64,000 bases of DNA from Hevea brasiliensis (Eukaryota; Streptophyta; Magnoliopsida; Malpighiales; Euphorbiaceae): NCBI RefSeq assembly GCF_030052815.1, contig NC_079509.1, positions 45,440,750-45,504,749 on the forward strand, read 5' to 3'. Positions 38,180 to 48,892 of the stretch are shown here, in pieces; position 1 is the first letter of the stretch; every line of letters begins with the position of its first letter. Under the pieces are notes generated by a model. That model made no database searches, was not told the origin of the DNA, and was given only the letters and a program-made list of their open reading frames with translations. The translations under genes and the position numbers were made by a program.

Positions 38180-39087
38180 TGAACTATGAGTATCATCAGA
38201 ATCTAAATAACAAGATATGGACATACCTTCTAAAGGTCTATCCTTCTTGTCCTTCAAAGAAGCAAGATACTCTGGGCAGTTCCTTTCCAGTGTCCATCCT
38301 TTTGGCAGTGGAAACACTTTCCTTTGCCTCCATTAGCTTTAGTCTTCCCTTTCTGTTTAACTATTTTCTTAGAAGGACCAGGAATCTGAGGTTTCTTTTT
38401 CTTATTGCCCTTCTTCTTGTTGGACTTTCCAGTAGAAGAAGATGCAATCAAAGCTACCTCTTTTCCTTTATTGTCCGGCATATTCTTTTGGGCAATAACC
38501 AGCATGTTGAGTAAACCAGCTAAGGTGCATTCCTGTTGAGTTATATGGAAATTTGTCACAAAATTCCCAAAAGACTCAGGAAGGGACTGAAGGATCAAAT
38601 CCATCTGTAGTTGGAAATCCATGTTGAAGTCAAGATGTTCCAACTGCTCAATCAGCCGAATCATCTTGTGGACATGATCCCCAACATTCTGTCCCTCAGA
38701 CATCCTCATGCGGAATAGCTGTCTAGATATCTCATACCTAGCATTCCTGTTGTGCTCACCATACAACTCTTGTAGGTGAAGGAGGATCTCACTCGCACTC
38801 AACATGTTCTCATGCTGCTTCTGTAACTCATTACTCATGGAAGCAAGCATGTAACACTTAGCTCTCATATCATGCTCTTTCCACTTGTCCAAAGTTTCAT
38901 GTTCCTCTTGTGTGGCCTCTGGAGGTAAGAGACCAGGAACATTTGAATCTAGAACATATCCTATATGTTTAAGGTTCAAGACAAGTTTCAAATTTCTTAG
39001 CTAATCAGAGAGATTAGGTCCTGTCAACCTATTGCGATCAAGTATGCTTGCAAGGATATTGGATGGTGGTGGTTTTTCTATGCTCAT
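38180..39087 (-). pseudogene. Copia-2 gag
   Basis: The start codon is at 39087-39085 (MSIEKPPPSNILAS). A stop near 38996, just after the NLSD motif, separates the first 30 codons from the long open frame 38991-38254. That frame has the copia gag domain (EEHETLDKWKEHDMRAKCYM, LHLQELYGEHNRNARYEI) and a lysine-rich nucleocapsid with knuckle CFHCQKDGHWKG. A one-base shift at about 38295 breaks the knuckle before its last Cys; the next frame continues with NCPEYLASL into protease. Confidence 0.88.
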
Positions 39088-40582
39088 TATTATCAAAAAA
39101 TTAATTGCAGAAAATAACCAGATTAATTAGTAAATGTATCATGTAATTAACCAAAATGATTATGGTCTTTTAATCAAATTGGTCCTCCCACTAACTTAGC
39201 GAATCCTATACTTCCAAAGTAGAAAACGGAAATCCTAGTTGGATGGATTTCTAGTGGGTGATTGAATTCTTATAATTCTATTGATCATCCTTAGGTACAT
39301 CCGTTATTGGAATTACAATAAACTATAAGTGAGCAACTCCTTGCTCATCACATCTCATGTGAGGTTCAATCCTTTACCTAGCCCCTAATGCTCAAAATCT
39401 CAGGTACATCCATTATTGACTTATCTTGCATTAGTTAAGTTGATCCCATTGAGCCAGTAATTATGCAAATAATTTTAATGTCCTCAGGTACATCGAATAT
39501 TGGCCACCAAACCATTTACATAATTACAACATCTCATGCTTAACAATTATTCTTAATAAAATCTCTTAAATTAATTACATCTTATGCAACTATTTAAAAT
39601 TTCTTAAAATAATTGTTCCAATGGAGGGCCCATGTTATAATTACTTTAATTATAGCATTTTTGACTTAATCATTTGTTTGGAAGATTTTATAGTCATCCT
39701 AATTACTATTAAGGTCTCACTTTTCACATTATCCATTTAGCATGCATATACCATATAATTGCATACATTCCTATACATCTCATGCATTCATGGATAAGCA
39801 GTAAATATGGTATGATCATGGACTTTCTAAGGGATTCAATTCTGAGCCACCAAGAATTGAATCAGGGCATTCCTAGGTGCATTTCATTCATTCATTTTTA
39901 CAAGAGTTGCTGAAGGAGTACATAATCAACACTTGATCTTGAATTCCTCCCACTGGTCCCACCAATGCTTTTGACCTCCTTGAACTTCTTGCAATCCAAT
40001 TACATAGTAATCCTTGGCATACCAAGGCGAATTTACAAGAACTTAAAAAAATTAAATTAAAATCCAAAAATTATTACAAACTTAATAATACATGCCCAAA
40101 ATAAATTAAAATAAATTAATTAATTTACAATCCCAAAGAAACATAAAAGAAATAAATCCAATCACATTGGTCTTTTATAGTCCATAATCATCCATCATGC
40201 ATGTCACTATTTAATAATTAAATAAGACATACATACTTAAATTAAATTGAATATCTCATATTCAACTTAAAAATCCTGATTTGAATATGATTCAAATAAA
40301 TTTAAAAATTCAGATTTGAATCTCATTCAAACAAATTTAAAAATTCAGATTTGAATCACATTCAAACAATCTTATAAATTCAGATTTGAATCACATTCAA
40401 ACATTTTTTAAAAAATCAGATTTGAATCACATTCAAACATTTTTTTAAAAATCAGATCTGAATATTATTCAAACAACTTTAAAAATTCAGATTTGAATAT
40501 GATTCAAACAACTTTAAAAATTCAGATTTGAATCACATTCAAACAACTTTTAAAATTTAGATTTGAATCTCATTCAAACAAT
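39088..40582 (-). other. Leader of copia-2 with minisatellite; PBS lost
   Basis: Same layout as the copia-1 leader. The phrase CTCAGGTACATCC recurs near 39290, 39398 and 39483. The minisatellite at 40270-40582 has about 9 units. The leader ends abruptly at 40582 within a unit, so the PBS and LTR junction are missing. Confidence 0.8.
40270..40582 (-). repeat. 35-bp minisatellite in the copia-2 leader, about 9 copies
   Basis: Units share the core ATTTGAATCACATTCAAAC, with variants TATGATTC, TCTCATTC and TATTATTC in the centre and A/T-run spacers of varying length. It is nearly twice the copy number seen in copia-1. Confidence 0.85.
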
Positions 40583-41318
40583 TATGCTCTCTTTTAATTC
40601 CGGCTCTTGATTAAAAAGATTTTCTCATCAAAAACTCTTTTCTGATTAAATCTGTCTGTCCTGGTTAGAAACTTGAAACATCAAGAACAATTAAATGAAT
40701 ATAGGATTTTATCCCTATTTACTTAGATCAACAGATTCCATCTTGATCAACACCGACTTCCATATATAACTAGTAGGAGCCAACACATGTCCATATACCC
40801 ATACACAGTATAAGTATGAAAGTAGTATCAAACTCAAACAACCTATATACAAGATAACTATGCTATCTCAAGTTTAAAGATTATATGCACTGATATGATT
40901 TATGACAATATATTGACAAGAGTAAACTCCATGTGCTTGTGATAAGTGTCACTAGTTCGGCCTACTTATCATGTATAAGTGCCTATCATGTTTGTTATAT
41001 GGCATGAGACTGACCATTCCATGTTAATTATATCTCATATAAATAACTTGGGAACAAACATGAATACAATCTTTCTGGATAAGTCATGTCCTTATTGTGA
41101 AGTATCCTCATTGTGAACCAATTTATGATACTTTGTGCTAGAAATACTGTCACTCATATTCTTAACAACTTAAGAATAGAATTTCTAACAAAATATTAAT
41201 GGACTTTTCTATTACACATAAATATATTATGTAAACGAAAAAGTGAAATTGCCTTTTTATTAATAAAACATGTACAAGATACATACTAAATGATATGCTC
41301 TAGGGCATACTACTAACA
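40583..41318 (-). repeat. Truncated copia LTR (start of the LTR only), derived from copia-1
   Basis: Matches bases 32145-32880 of the copia-1 5' LTR, including the CCTCATTG deletion, and ends CTACTAACA followed by TTCTT, the copia-1 target repeat. Confidence 0.88.
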
Positions 41319-41418
41319 TTCTTATGAGATGCATTTAGGAGGGTTTTGGGTGCCATGAGGTGCATAGTCAACCATGGGATTGCCTTTAGGCATATGGCTA
41401 GCCATGAGACACACTAAG
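41319..41418. repeat. 100-bp spacer, second copy
   Basis: Near-identical to 32881-32980 (two differences). It starts with TTCTT, exactly the repeat on the far left of copia-1 (6467-6471), and ends with CTAAG. Confidence 0.9.
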
Positions 41419-41451
41419 TGAAGGAACGGAAGCGTGAAAAACACAAGTTTA

Positions 41452-43537
41452 TGTTAGTAGTATGCCCTAGAGCATATCATTTAGTATGTATCTTATATAT
41501 ATTTTTATTAATAAAAGGCATTTCCACTTTTCCGTTTACATAATATATTTATGTGTAATAGAAAAGGTCCATTGATATTTTGTTAGAAATATTATTCTTA
41601 AGTTGTTAAGAATATGAGTGACAATATTTCTAGCACAAAGTATCATAAATAGGTTCACAATCGAGGATACTTCATAATAAGGACATGACTTATCCAGAAA
41701 GATTGTATTCATGTTTGTTCCCAAGTTATTTATATGAGATATAAATAAGATGGAATGGTGAGTCTCATGCCATATAACAAACATGATAGGCACTTATAAA
41801 TGATAAGTAGGCGAACTAGTTGACACTTATGACAAGCACATGGAGTTTACTCTTGTCAATGTTTTGTCATAAATAATATCGATGCATATAATCTTTAGAC
41901 TGAGATAGCACAGTTATCTTATATATAGGTAGTTTGAGTTTGATCTGCTTTCATACTTGTACTTGTGTATGGGTATATGGGCATGTGTTGGCTCTTACTA
42001 GTTATATATGGAGGTAGGTGTTGATCAAGATGGAATCTGTTCCTCTAAGTAAATAGAGATAAAATCCTATGTTCATTTAATTGTTCTTGATGTTTCAAGT
42101 TCTGGCAGACAGATAGATTTATTCGAAAAGAGTTTCGATGAGAAAATCTTTTAATCAAGAACTGGAATTAAAAGAGAACATAATATTCATAGCAAATGGA
42201 GTTTGACATAAACCATGACTCCGGCTTTGAGTTGGGATTTTGTAACAGAGAGATTCTAGTGCATGGTAACATATGATTATAGGTTCATTTAAGGTAAACC
42301 TTATTACTAATTGGGTGGCCATGGCATGCTATGCTAGGTGTTAACCATGGTCTATGAGGTTCATAAAATGATTTAGAGAAATCATTTATGGTAAGAAAGA
42401 GTTCTGATGATATTAAGAGTTGATATCATGTCTCATTGCCAATTAGTGATGAGCCTAGTAAGTCACACACATACACAAGTTATCACCTATTTAAATATGA
42501 TTTAATTAATTAATTAAAGAGTTTAATTGATTAATTAAATAGGTTTGGTTTGCAATTAAATTGCAAAGTCCCTAGCATGACTTGAAACCAAATCTAGATT
42601 ATTGGATGTATAATATAAGTTAAATTTATATTTAAAGTGTTTAAATATGAATTTAATTAATGAGAAATTAATTAATAGAGATTAATTAATTAATTTATAT
42701 TTGATATAAATTAATTAGAAGAAGAAAAATAATTATTTTGGGTTGAGAACTCAAAATTAAGACACAGGGGCATTTTGGTCATTTTGCAGTGTGACACGTG
42801 GCACCATGAGATGGTGACACATGGGATTACACATAAGCTTGCCAAATGTTTTTTTAATCATGTAAGATGATTAAAATCAAGATTAAATATAGGTTTGACA
42901 CTTGGCACAATGTGATTGGGTCACTTAAACCTAGAGCTAATCAAAAGGTGACATGTGGCTAGGGTTTATTTAAGTGTGGTTATGAAAAGAAAAAATAACC
43001 AGCAGCCTCTCCTCTCCTTTGTCACGCCATTTTGCAGCCCTCCCTCTATTCTTCTTCATCTCTCATCAATTCAAAGAGATTAGCCATCAATCTCTTGAAT
43101 TAAGAACACTGGAAATTGTTTCTAGTGTCATGTTTACATCTTTAATCTCTTAAAAGGCAGAACTTGATTTTCTAATTAATAGAAAAAGCTTTAGAAGCTA
43201 TTCAAGGGCTGCCATAGGTGTTCTTGGTGTGGACAAGCTAGAGGGATAACATCTGGTGTCCTGAAGACGAATCTCAAAGGCGCAGACACGCTGCAGTGCA
43301 TCAAGAGGTTAGTATAATCGTTCTTGATTTAATCTAGGGTTCTAAAATTAATCTGATTAATTTTAAAATCTTAAATGGCAAATACAGATCCAAAAATATA
43401 TTAAAAGAGTTTTAATATGTTGTTTATCATTGAAATCAAATAGATAAAAATAAATCTTGCATGATGCATGTGACCCTAGGTGAAAATTTTTGAATTCAAT
43501 GGTATAAACTTGTGTTTTTCACGCTTCTGTTCCTTCA
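41452..43537 (+). repeat. 5' LTR of copia-3 (2086 bp)
   Basis: TGTTAGTAGTATGCCC to GTTCCTTCA, followed by the PBS. It is near-identical to the 3' LTR; visible differences cluster at CAG/CTG words. Confidence 0.93.
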
Positions 43538-43539
43538 AT

Positions 43540-43552
43540 TGGTATCAGAGCC
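43540..43552 (+). promoter_or_regulatory. Primer-binding site of copia-3
   Basis: TGGTATCAGAGCC, complementary to the 3' end of plant initiator methionine tRNA, two bases after the LTR end. Confidence 0.92.
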
Positions 43553-45319
43553 ACTATATTTGCCATTTAGATTGTTGATTATATGATTTAATTGTGTGAT
43601 TTGATCATGAGATGATTGATTCATTGATGGTTGGATCAAGAGGTGTGGCGGCACACATGGTGAAGCCACCAATGGTGGCGGCAACATTGGTTCCATGGGT
43701 GGTTCAAGGTTTGGCTTTTAATTCTGCAATTGTTGTAGGATCTAAGGCCTATTCTTTGACTAATTAAAGTGTTTAATTAGTAGTTTTAATCACACAATTA
43801 AATTATGATTCAAATCAGAATTTTAAAAATTGTTTGAATGTGATTCAAATCTGAATTTTAAAAGTTGTTTGAATGTGATTCAAATCTGAATTTTTAAAGT
43901 TGTTTGAATCATATTTAAATCTGATTTTTTAAAATTGATTCAATAAAATTCAGATCTGATTTTTAAAAAAATATTTGAATGTGATTCAAATCTGATTTTT
44001 TAAAAAATGTTTGAATGTGATTCAAATCTGAATTTTTGAAGTTGTTTGAATGTGATTCAAATCTGAATTTTTAAATTTGTTTGAATGAGATTCAAATCTG
44101 AATTTTTAAATTTATTTGAATCATATTCAAATCTGGATTTTAAGTTGAATATGAGATATTCAATTTAATTTAAGTATGTATGTTTTATTTAATTGTTAAA
44201 TAGTGATATGCATGATGGATGATCATGGACTATAAAAGACCAATGTGATTGGATTTATTTCTTTTATGTTTCTTTGGGATTGTAAATTAATTAATTTATT
44301 TTAATTTATTTTGGGCATGTATTATTAAGTTTGTAATATTTTTGGGTTGTAATTTCATTTATTTAAGTTCTTGTAAATTCGCCTTGGTATGCCAAGGATT
44401 ACTATGTAATATTGGATTGCAAGAAGTTCAAGGAGGTCAAGAGCATTGGTGGGACCAGTGGGAGGAATTCAATATCAAGTGTTGATTATGTACTCCTTCA
44501 GCAACTCTTGTAAAATGAATGAATGAAATGCACCTAGAATGCCCGATTCAATTCTTGGTGGCTCTAATTGAATCCCTTAGAAAGTCCATGATCATACCAT
44601 ATTTACTGCTTATCCATGAATGCATGAGATGTATGGGAATGTATGCAATTATATGATATATGCATGCTAAATGGATAATGTGCAAAGTGAGACCTTAATA
44701 GTAATAAGGATGGCTATAAAATCTTCGAAACAAATGATTAAGTTGGAAATGCTATAATTAAAGTAATTATAACATGGGCCCTCCATTGGAACAATTATTT
44801 TAAGAAATTTTAAATAGTTGCATAAGATGCAATTAATTTAAGAGATTTTATTAAGAATAATTGTTAAGCATGAGATGTTGTAATTATGCAAATGGTTTGG
44901 TGGCCAATATTCGATGTACCTGAGGACATTAAAATTATTTGCATAATTACTGGCTCAATGGGATCAACTTAACTAATGCAAGATAAGTCAATAATGGATG
45001 TACCTGAGATTTTGAGCATTAGGGGCTAGGTAAAGGATTGAACCTCACATGAGATGTGATGGGCAAGGAGTTGCTCACTTATAGTTTATTGTAATTCCAA
45101 TAACAGATGTACCTAAGGATGATCAATAGAATTATAAGAATTCAATCACCCACTAGAAATCCATCCAACTAGGATTTCCGTTTTCTACTTTGGAAGTGTA
45201 GGATTCGCTAAGTTAGTGGGAGGACCAATTTCATTAAAAGACCATAATCATTTTGGTTAATTACATGATACATTTACTAATTAATCTGGTTATTTTCTCA
45301 GCTTAATTTTACGATAAAA
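43553..45319 (+). other. Leader of copia-3 with minisatellite
   Basis: A 1.77-kb untranslated leader with about ten units of the 35-bp minisatellite at 43806-44145 and three copies of the phrase GATGTACCTGAGG, near 44913, 45000 and 45105. No coding is supported. Confidence 0.75.
43806..44145 (+). repeat. 35-bp minisatellite in the copia-3 leader, about 10 copies
   Basis: Core GTTTGAATGTGATTCAAAT, the reverse complement of the units in copia-1 and copia-2, with variable A/T-run spacers. Confidence 0.85.
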
Positions 45320-46460
45320 ATGAGCACAAAACAACCACCACCATCCAATATCCTTGCAAGCATACTTGATCACAACAGTTGACAGACCTAATCATTCTGA
45401 TTGGCTAAGAAATTTGAAACTTGTCCTGAACCTTGAACATATAGGATATGTTCTAGATTCAAATGTTCCTGGTCCCTTACCTCTAGAGGCCACACAAGAG
45501 GAACATGAAACTTTGGACAAGTGGAAGGAGCATGATATGAGAGCTAAGTGTTACATGCTTGCTTCCATGAGTAATGAGTTACAGAAGCAACATGAGAACA
45601 TGCAGAGTGCGAGTGAGATCCTCCTTCACCTACAAGAGTTGTATGGTGAGCACAAAGAGAATGCTAGGTATGAGATATCTAGACAGCTATTCCGTATGAG
45701 GATGTCTGAGGGACAGAATGTTGGGGATCATGTCCACAAGATGATTCGGATGATTGAGCAGTTGGAACATCTTGAATTCAACTTGGATTTCCAACTACAG
45801 ACGGATTTGATCCTTCAGTCCCTTCCTGAGTCTTTTGGGAATTTTGTGACAAATTTCCATATGACTAAACAGGAATGCACCTTAGCTGGTTTACTCAACA
45901 TGCTGGTTATTGCCCAAAAGAATATGCCAGGCAATAAAGGAAAAGAGGTAGCTTTGGTTGCATCTTCTTCTACTGGAAAGTCCAACAAGAAGAAGGCCAA
46001 TAAGAAAAAGAAACCTCAGATTCCTGGTCCTTCCAAGAAAATAGCTAAACAGAAAGGGAAGACCAAAGCTGACAAAGGCAAAGGAAAGTGTCTCCACTGC
46101 CAACAGGAAAGTGTTTCCATTGCCAATAGGAAAGTGTTTCCATTGCCAGTAAGAAAGTGTTTCCACTGGCCAGAGTATAGCAATCTAAATGAATGCAATG
46201 CCGTGGTGAAAACCAACTCAAGTTCAAAATATATTTGGCACTTAAGGTTATGTCATGTTGCAGAAGATAGGATTACAAAATTGGAGAAAATGGGGATTAT
46301 ATCCTTATTGGACTCTGAGCCTACTCCAACTTGTGAATCTTGCCTTCAGGGCAAAATGACTAGATCACCCTTTGTTGGACAGGGGCTAAGAGCTGAAAAT
46401 ATTTTGGAGCTAATACATAGTGATGTATGTGGTCCATTTAAAGAAATGGCTAGAGGGGGT
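45320..46460 (+). pseudogene. Copia-3 gag fused to pre-integrase, protease deleted
   Basis: The family start codon is at 45320 (MSTKQPPPSNILASIL); a frameshift near 45377 breaks it, and the gag domain continues in another frame. Recognisable are HDMRAKCYMLASMSNELQKQ, MSEGQNVGDHVHKMIR and the lysine-rich tail to KGKGKCLHC. There the knuckle stops. Four copies of a 23-bp unit (46083-46173) follow, then the sequence resumes at LNECNAVVKTNSSSKYIW, inside the pre-integrase region, and reads through the zinc motif CESCLQGKMTRSPF. The second half of the knuckle, the protease and about 100 further codons are missing. Gag and integrase are therefore in one open frame of about 370 codons. Confidence 0.88.
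46083..46173 (+). repeat. 23-bp tandem repeat at the protease deletion, 4 copies
   Basis: The unit starts GGAAAGTGTTTCCA and ends TTGCCAATA. It is the DNA for the first half of the CCHC knuckle (G-K-C-F-H-C-Q), amplified in tandem. Because 23 is not a multiple of three, each copy is read in a new frame. Confidence 0.88.
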
Positions 46461-47060
46461 TTTTCATTATTTTATTACCTTTACTGATGATAAATCAAGG
46501 TTTGGGTATTTGTATTTGATGAAATACAAACATGAATCTTTTGAAAAAGTTCAAAGAATTTAAATCTGAAGTAGAAAATCAAACAGGAAAGAGTATTAAA
46601 GCTCTTCGATCAGATCGTGGAGGTGAATATTTGAGTACTGAATTTGATGAATACTTGAGAGAGCATGGCATTGTTTCTCAGCTGACTCCTTCAGGAATGC
46701 CACAGCTGAATGGTGTATCCGAAAGGAGAAATCGTACCCTATTGGATATGGTACGTAGTATGATGAGCTATACTGATATGCCAATCTCCTTTTGGGGATT
46801 TGCATTAGAATCAGCTTTGTATATTCTGAATAGGATTCCATCAAAATTAGTTTCTTCCACACCTTATGAGATATGGCATGGAAGAAAACCAAGTCTTAAG
46901 CATGTTAAGATTTGGGGTTGTCCAGCTTATATCAAAAAGCTGAACACTGATAAATTGGAGACCAGATCAGAAAAAGGTCGATTTGTTGGATATCCAAAAG
47001 ATAGTTTTGGATATTATTTTATTTGCCTACTTCACAAAAGGTTGTTATAAGTAGAGATGC
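46390..47060 (+). pseudogene. Copia-3 integrase
   Basis: The core starts IHSDVCGPFKEMARGGF, with a frameshift at about 46463 and another near 46530. It continues with ALRSDRGGEYLSTEFDEYL and GVSERRNRTLLDMVRSMM, so the catalytic Asp, Asp and Glu are all present. The C-terminal domain reads KIWGCPAYIKKLNTDKLETR and GRFVGYPKDSFGYYF before the frame ends near 47050. The enzyme would join cDNA ends to the target. Confidence 0.88.
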
Positions 47061-48170
47061 CACATTTCTTGAACAACAGTTTGTTCAAGAAGGAGGCAAA
47101 GGAAGGCAAATAGAGTTAGAATTGGAGAATTCTGACCAGCCAACAGATCAGATGGATATAAATCCATCTAGTCAACCAATACCCGTTGATGAAACATCTA
47201 CAGCTGTACCTCGTAGAACAACCAGGGTATCTCACCCACCAGTGAGATATGGTTTTCTTCATGAAGAAGAACAAGAGTTGTCTACTCATGAAGAAGTAGA
47301 TCATGGAGATGATCCACTTACCTATGAAGAAGCTATATCAGATATAGACTCTTCAAAATGGATTGATGCTATGAAATCCGAGATTGATTCCATGTATAAG
47401 AATCAAGTTTGGGATCTTGTTGACCCACCTGAAGGTATTATACCTATAGGGAACAAATGGGTTTTCAAGAAGAAAATTGGTTCTGATGGAAAGGTAGAGA
47501 CCTATAAGGCAAGGCTAGTAGCGAAAGGGTTTCGCCAAAGGCAAGGAATAGACTATGAGGAGACTTTCTCGCCTGTTGCCATGCTTAAATCAATTAGGAT
47601 TTTATTAGCAATAGCTGCATACTATGATTATGAGATTTGGCAGATGGATGTCAAAACAGCTTTTCTCAATGGATACATTGAAGAAAACATTTTCATGGAA
47701 CAACCTAGGGGATTTGAATCCCAAGATAGTTCCAAGGTATGCAAGCTAAAGCGATCCATTTATGGGTTGAAACAAGCTTCGAGGAGTTGGAACATCCGTT
47801 TTGATGAAGCCATTAAATCCTTTGGTTTTATCAAAAAATGAGGATGAGCCATGTGTGTATAAGAAGGTTAGTGACAGTGCTATCACTTTCCTTGTCTTAT
47901 ATGTGGATGACATACTGCTGATGGGTAATGACACAGGTATGTTGACGACTATAAAGGTATGGTTGTCAAATACATTCTCCATGAAAGACTTAGGGGAGGC
48001 AACCTATATTCTTGGGATTCGCATCTATAGAGATAGAGCGAAACGAATAATAGGTTTATCCCAAAGTCTATACTTGGAAAAGGTGTTAAAGAGGTTTAAC
48101 ATGCTTGATTACAAGAGAGGATTGTTACCAGTGAGACATGGTATCCATCTTTCTAAATAGATGTCTCCAA
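47023..48170 (+). pseudogene. Copia-3 reverse transcriptase
   Basis: Open at 47023-47841 with GNKWVFKKKIGSDGKVE, FLNGYIEENIFMEQPRGF and YGLKQASRSWNIRF. One extra A in a run near 47836 shifts the frame; the second open piece (47801-48160) has VLYVDDILLMGNDTGM and GIRIYRDRAKRIIGLSQ. A stop follows at 48160. The catalytic DD is intact. Confidence 0.9.
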
Positions 48171-48880
48171 AGACACCTGAAGAAAGAGATAAGATGGCCA
48201 GGATTCCATATGCTTCGGCTATTGGAAGTTTAATGTATGCAATGTTGTGTACTAGGCCGGATATCGCATATGCTGTTAGTTTGACTAGCAGGTATCAATC
48301 CAATCCAGGTTTGGAACATCGATAGTCACAAGAATATCCTTAAGTACTTGAGAAGAACTAAGGATTTATTCTTGATTTATGGAGGTGGAGACTTGCAATT
48401 GGATGGTTATACTAATTCGATTTCCAATCGATATCGATGATAGAAAGTCTACCGATATGTGTTCATTTGTAATGGAGGTGCAATCGGTTGGAAGAGTTCC
48501 AAACAGAGCACGATCGCAGATTCCACTCATCGAGGCTAAGTATATTCCGCATCGATCTCGCAAAGAAGTCGCTTGGATAAAGAAGTTCGTGTGTAACTTA
48601 CAGTAGTTCCTTCCATTGAGTCGCCAGTTCCACTACATCGTGACAACAATGGAGCGATCATACTGAGCTAAGGAACTAAGGTCTCACCCAAAATCCAAAC
48701 ACATAGAAAGGCACTACCACATTATCGAGATATAGTTGGGCAAGGCGATATAGCCATGCAGAAAAAATAACATCATTTGAAAAAATCTAGTGATCCATTC
48801 ACTAAGCCTATGTCACGCACTCGATTAGACCGACATCTTGAGAAGATAGGTCTAAGATATTGTAATGAATGGCTCTAGTG
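48160..48880 (+). pseudogene. Copia-3 RNase H, heavily disrupted
   Basis: The start reads MSPKTPEERDKMARIPYAS and LCTRPDIAYAVSLTSRYQS. From 48310 on, the frame is lost through many small changes that are absent from copia-1 and copia-2. These often shorten or replace CAG/CTG words with CG. The end still matches the region before the polypurine tract in the other copies. Confidence 0.8.
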
Positions 48881-48882
48881 CT

Positions 48883-48892
48883 AGTGGGAGAT
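48883..48892 (+). promoter_or_regulatory. Polypurine tract of copia-3
   Basis: AGTGGGAGAT directly before the 3' LTR start TGTTAGTAG. The same sequence borders the 3' LTRs of copia-1 and copia-2. Confidence 0.85.

Larger units (their letters stand above)
32981..41318 (-). mobile_element. Copia-2: BARE/Angela-like copia element with a truncated 5' LTR
   Basis: Left (3') LTR 32981-35081, internal region 35082-40582 and a right LTR fragment 40583-41318. CTAAG precedes the left end (32976-32980). The right LTR fragment joins the leader minisatellite abruptly and lacks the LTR 3' half, the PBS and the first leader bases. Its variants match the copia-1 5' LTR and not the element's own left LTR, so it probably came from a duplication of the copia-1/copia-2 boundary. 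The coding region is the best preserved of the three copia copies. Confidence 0.87.
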
